Of a stretch of 6,787 nucleotides of DNA, positions 5,578 through 6,787 are shown one piece after another. The stretch covers positions 1-6,787 of the forward strand of contig JALWOO010000231.1 in the NCBI GenBank assembly GCA_027083485.1. The letters are read 5' to 3'. Position 1 is the stretch's first letter. Every line of letters starts with the position of its first letter. The stretch is from Amylibacter sp. (lineage in GTDB: Bacteria > Pseudomonadota > Alphaproteobacteria > Rhodobacterales > Rhodobacteraceae). The notes below the pieces were generated by a model that saw only the letters and a program-made list of their open reading frames with translations, was not told where the DNA came from and made no database searches. The translations under genes were made by a program, and so were the position numbers.

Positions 5578-6108
5578 CTATCCTGATTTTTTCACAAATT
5601 CTGTCAAAATCACAATCTGCTGCCCGCTCACCCGGCCCTCGATATGGCCTTCGTTATCCGGCACCAGGGAAATATTTCGCACCGCAGTGCCGCGTTTGGC
5701 AGTAAATCCGGCACCTTTTACGTTCAGGTCTTTGATCAACACCACAGTATCACCGGCAGATAAAACCGCCCCGTTGGTGTCGCGGTGGATCAGGGCGTCT
5801 TCCTCGCCGTCCACTATTCCGGCCTCGGCCCATTCCTGATTGTCAGGCTCCAGATAGGCGATATCCAGCAAATCGCGCGCCCAGACCTCGCTATTCAGTC
5901 GGTGCAACAAACGATAGGCCAAAACCTGAGCCGCCGCATCGGTAGACCAGATCGCGTCATTCAGACATTTCCAGTGCGGCGCATCGCTGATCTCGCCTTC
6001 AACCCCGTCGCGACAGGTGGCACATAATGTCACCGTATCTTCGCGCGGCTCGATGGCAACATCCGCCAAATCATCGGTCGCGCCGCATAGTCCACATTGT
6101 TCTGCCAT
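5578..6108 (-). CDS. PhnA-domain zinc-ribbon protein, enlarged form
   Basis: The 176-residue cytoplasmic protein begins with a zinc ribbon: CGLC (C5, C8) and CATC (C29, C32). It ends with a PhnA domain at about residues 115-175: LSAGDTVVLIKDLNVKG, then GTAVRNISLV, then VILTEFVKK. E. coli PhnA/YjdM has the same two modules joined directly in about 110 residues. Here about 70-80 extra residues, largely helical and Trp-containing (APHWKCLNDAIWSTDAAA and LLHRLNSEVWARDLLD), sit between them. Despite the name, PhnA-family proteins are not part of the C-P lyase core and their biochemical role is unsettled; no phosphonate genes are nearby. The open frame extends upstream to 6165, but the ATG at 6108 is the true start: a perfect AGGAGG stands 5 nt before it and the zinc ribbon follows at once. 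Confidence 0.88.
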   Translation of the reverse strand: MAEQCGLCGATDDLADVAIEPREDTVTLCATCRDGVEGEISDAPHWKCLNDAIWSTDAAAQVLAYRLLHRLNSEVWARDLLDIAYLEPDNQEWAEAGIVDGEEDALIHRDTNGAVLSAGDTVVLIKDLNVKGAGFTAKRGTAVRNISLVPDNEGHIEGRVSGQQIVILTEFVKKSG

Positions 6109-6113
6109 ATCGG

Positions 6114-6119
6114 CCTCCT
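6114..6119 (-). promoter_or_regulatory. Shine-Dalgarno that fixes the PhnA-domain gene start
   Basis: The minus strand reads AGGAGG here, a perfect anti-16S match, 5 nt before the ATG at 6108. It rules out the longer reading that would begin near 6165 with TTG. Further upstream on the same strand TTGACG (6165 down to 6160) resembles a -35 box, but no good -10 box stands at the right distance, so I leave the promoter unassigned. Confidence 0.8.
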
Positions 6120-6137
6120 GATCAAAATTCCTCTGTG

Positions 6138-6572
6138 ATGTGGACGATCCCGAAACCAACGTCAACCTTTTCCACGGTCTGCGAATTGCGAAATATGTTT
6201 CAGGTTACCCATGTGGTCTATCATTCGGTGAACAGGGATGATGCCCCTTTTACCTTGGCCACCCATGGGGCGGACCGGGCGAATTACTTTGAAAAAGAGC
6301 AGCTTTATCCTATTGATCAGGTCTTGGTGAGTGCCTTTCAGCGGTTTCATCCTTACAACGGGAAAAACCTGTCATGGGAGATAAACCCGCCCGCCGTATG
6401 CTGGACCATGCAATTGATGGCGGGGTCGGCAATCAGGGGATTTCCGTGCCGATCCGCGGCCCCAGCGGCGAATTTGCGCTGTTTTCCCTGTCTCATAGCT
6501 GTCGCGATGCGGTTTGGGCTAAAGGCATCGGTAACAGAAAATCTATGTGGGGTTGTGGGAGTTCTCCCATAG
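6138..6572 (+). pseudogene. Broken luxR-type regulator, autoinducer-binding domain only
   Basis: From the ATG at 6138 the frame reads a LuxR autoinducer-binding domain: FQVTHVVYHSVN (residues 21-32), LYPIDQVLVSAFQRFHPYNGKNLSW (56-80). Similarity then jumps to another frame from about 6377, with RRMLDHAIDGGVGNQG followed by ISVPIRGPSGEFALFSLSH, up to DAVWAK near 6523. It then seems to return to the first frame as ASVTENLCGVVGVLP, ending at TAG 6570-6572. One missing base in the G-run at 6376-6378 explains the first shift. No LuxR helix-turn-helix follows in any plus-strand frame to the window end. By eye, the pocket residues known as W57, Y61 and W85 in TraR appear as R47, F51 and G75. The ATG has no Shine-Dalgarno and is 29 nt from the start of the divergent PhnA-domain gene. 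I infer a dead gene, not a working regulator. Confidence 0.75.
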
Positions 6573-6593
6573 CACCCCTGCGCGGTTAGCCCA

Positions 6594-6787
6594 TTAAGCC
6601 GGCTTACCGCTGGAAACCTCCCAAACGGGCCTTTGGCCGAACGGGATATCAACAAGCCTGCACATAGGCACCCGGAACAGGGTTTTATCCCTAAGGTTGA
6701 TAGACAAACAGGCCGAAATATTGTTACCTGTTTGCATCACTCTGGGTTGTGGCGTCAGGGTGCAGGGGAAATCGGCCACAATCGGAG
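6594..6787 (-). CDS. Unrecognised protein, C-terminal part (5' end outside window)
   Basis: The minus-strand frame is open from the window edge to TAA at 6594-6596, giving about 64 residues. A GTG at 6779 could start it but has no visible ribosome-binding site in the few bases available, so a longer gene running in from the right is more likely. The C-terminal end reads DKTLFRVPMCRLVDIPFGQ, then RPVWEVSSGKPA. No motif, membrane segment or family is recognisable. Two plus-strand frames are also open over the same stretch, so coding is not certain. It lies where the DNA-binding half of the neighbouring luxR remnant would have been and may belong to the rearrangement that removed it. Confidence 0.35.
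   Translation of the reverse strand, partial: PIVADFPCTLTPQPRVMQTGNNISACLSINLRDKTLFRVPMCRLVDIPFGQRPVWEVSSGKPA

Noticed and set aside
5477..5839. Plus-strand open frame running into the PhnA-domain gene
   Set aside because: Most of it is antisense to a gene with a perfect Shine-Dalgarno and two recognisable domains; the remaining start region has no ribosome-binding site.
6027..6137. Extending the luxR remnant upstream to 6027 in the same frame
   Set aside because: This part is antisense to the start of the PhnA-domain gene and shows no LuxR similarity; similarity begins after the ATG at 6138.
6580..6589. GCGCGGTTAG shared with 5360-5369
   Set aside because: The flanks differ and ten bases are too short to argue for a mobile or dispersed repeat.
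1..6787. CRISPR arrays, tRNA or rRNA genes, insertion sequences, att sites
   Set aside because: No regularly spaced repeats, cloverleaf, rRNA stretches, transposase motifs or flanking inverted repeats were seen.

Overview
The window reads as chromosomal DNA of an alphaproteobacterium, most likely Rhodobacteraceae (Roseobacter group or a close relative). This rests on moderately high GC, a crotonyl-CoA carboxylase/reductase of the ethylmalonyl-CoA pathway, a family II (DHH) pyrophosphatase, a TerB-like/GST gene pair, a PhnA-domain protein and a LuxR-type autoinducer-binding remnant. It also rests on a GC-rich tandem-hairpin intergenic element of a kind I associate with this family. No identification has been run; all names are from reading the translations.

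Layout. At 1-354 is the 3' end of a YfcG/YghU-like glutathione S-transferase, followed 8 nt later by a TerB-like acidic helical protein (363-812); the two probably share a transcript. A hairpin-rich spacer (813-969) separates them from a membrane-anchored glycerolipid acyltransferase of the PlsB/PlsC superfamily (970-2358). A well-formed sigma-70-type promoter (2379-2407) then serves a manganese-type inorganic pyrophosphatase, ppaC (2443-3360). A 155-nt spacer full of inverted and direct repeats with TTGC/GCAA half-sites precedes ccr (3516-4799), which ends in an excellent rho-independent terminator (4822-4851). A small exported protein with four EF-hand loops follows (4924-5352).

The right end is different in character. 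A PhnA-domain zinc-ribbon protein is encoded on the minus strand (5578-6108). Divergent from it, with 29 nt between the start codons, is a broken luxR-type gene (about 6138-6572). It keeps a readable autoinducer-binding domain, but split by two frameshifts, with ligand-pocket residues apparently lost and no helix-turn-helix. The window closes with the 3' part of an unrecognised minus-strand reading frame (6594-6787).

How the genes relate. Most genes look like separate transcription units for core metabolism: phospholipid acylation, pyrophosphate removal, and acetyl-CoA assimilation through reductive carboxylation of crotonyl-CoA to ethylmalonyl-CoA. I do not see a coherent multi-gene novel system. 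The most interesting items are the repeat-rich candidate control region upstream of ccr, the decayed quorum-sensing-type regulator beside phnA, the centrally expanded PhnA protein, and the unidentified reading frame at the right edge. No stretch longer than 300 nt lacks a gene or gene remnant.
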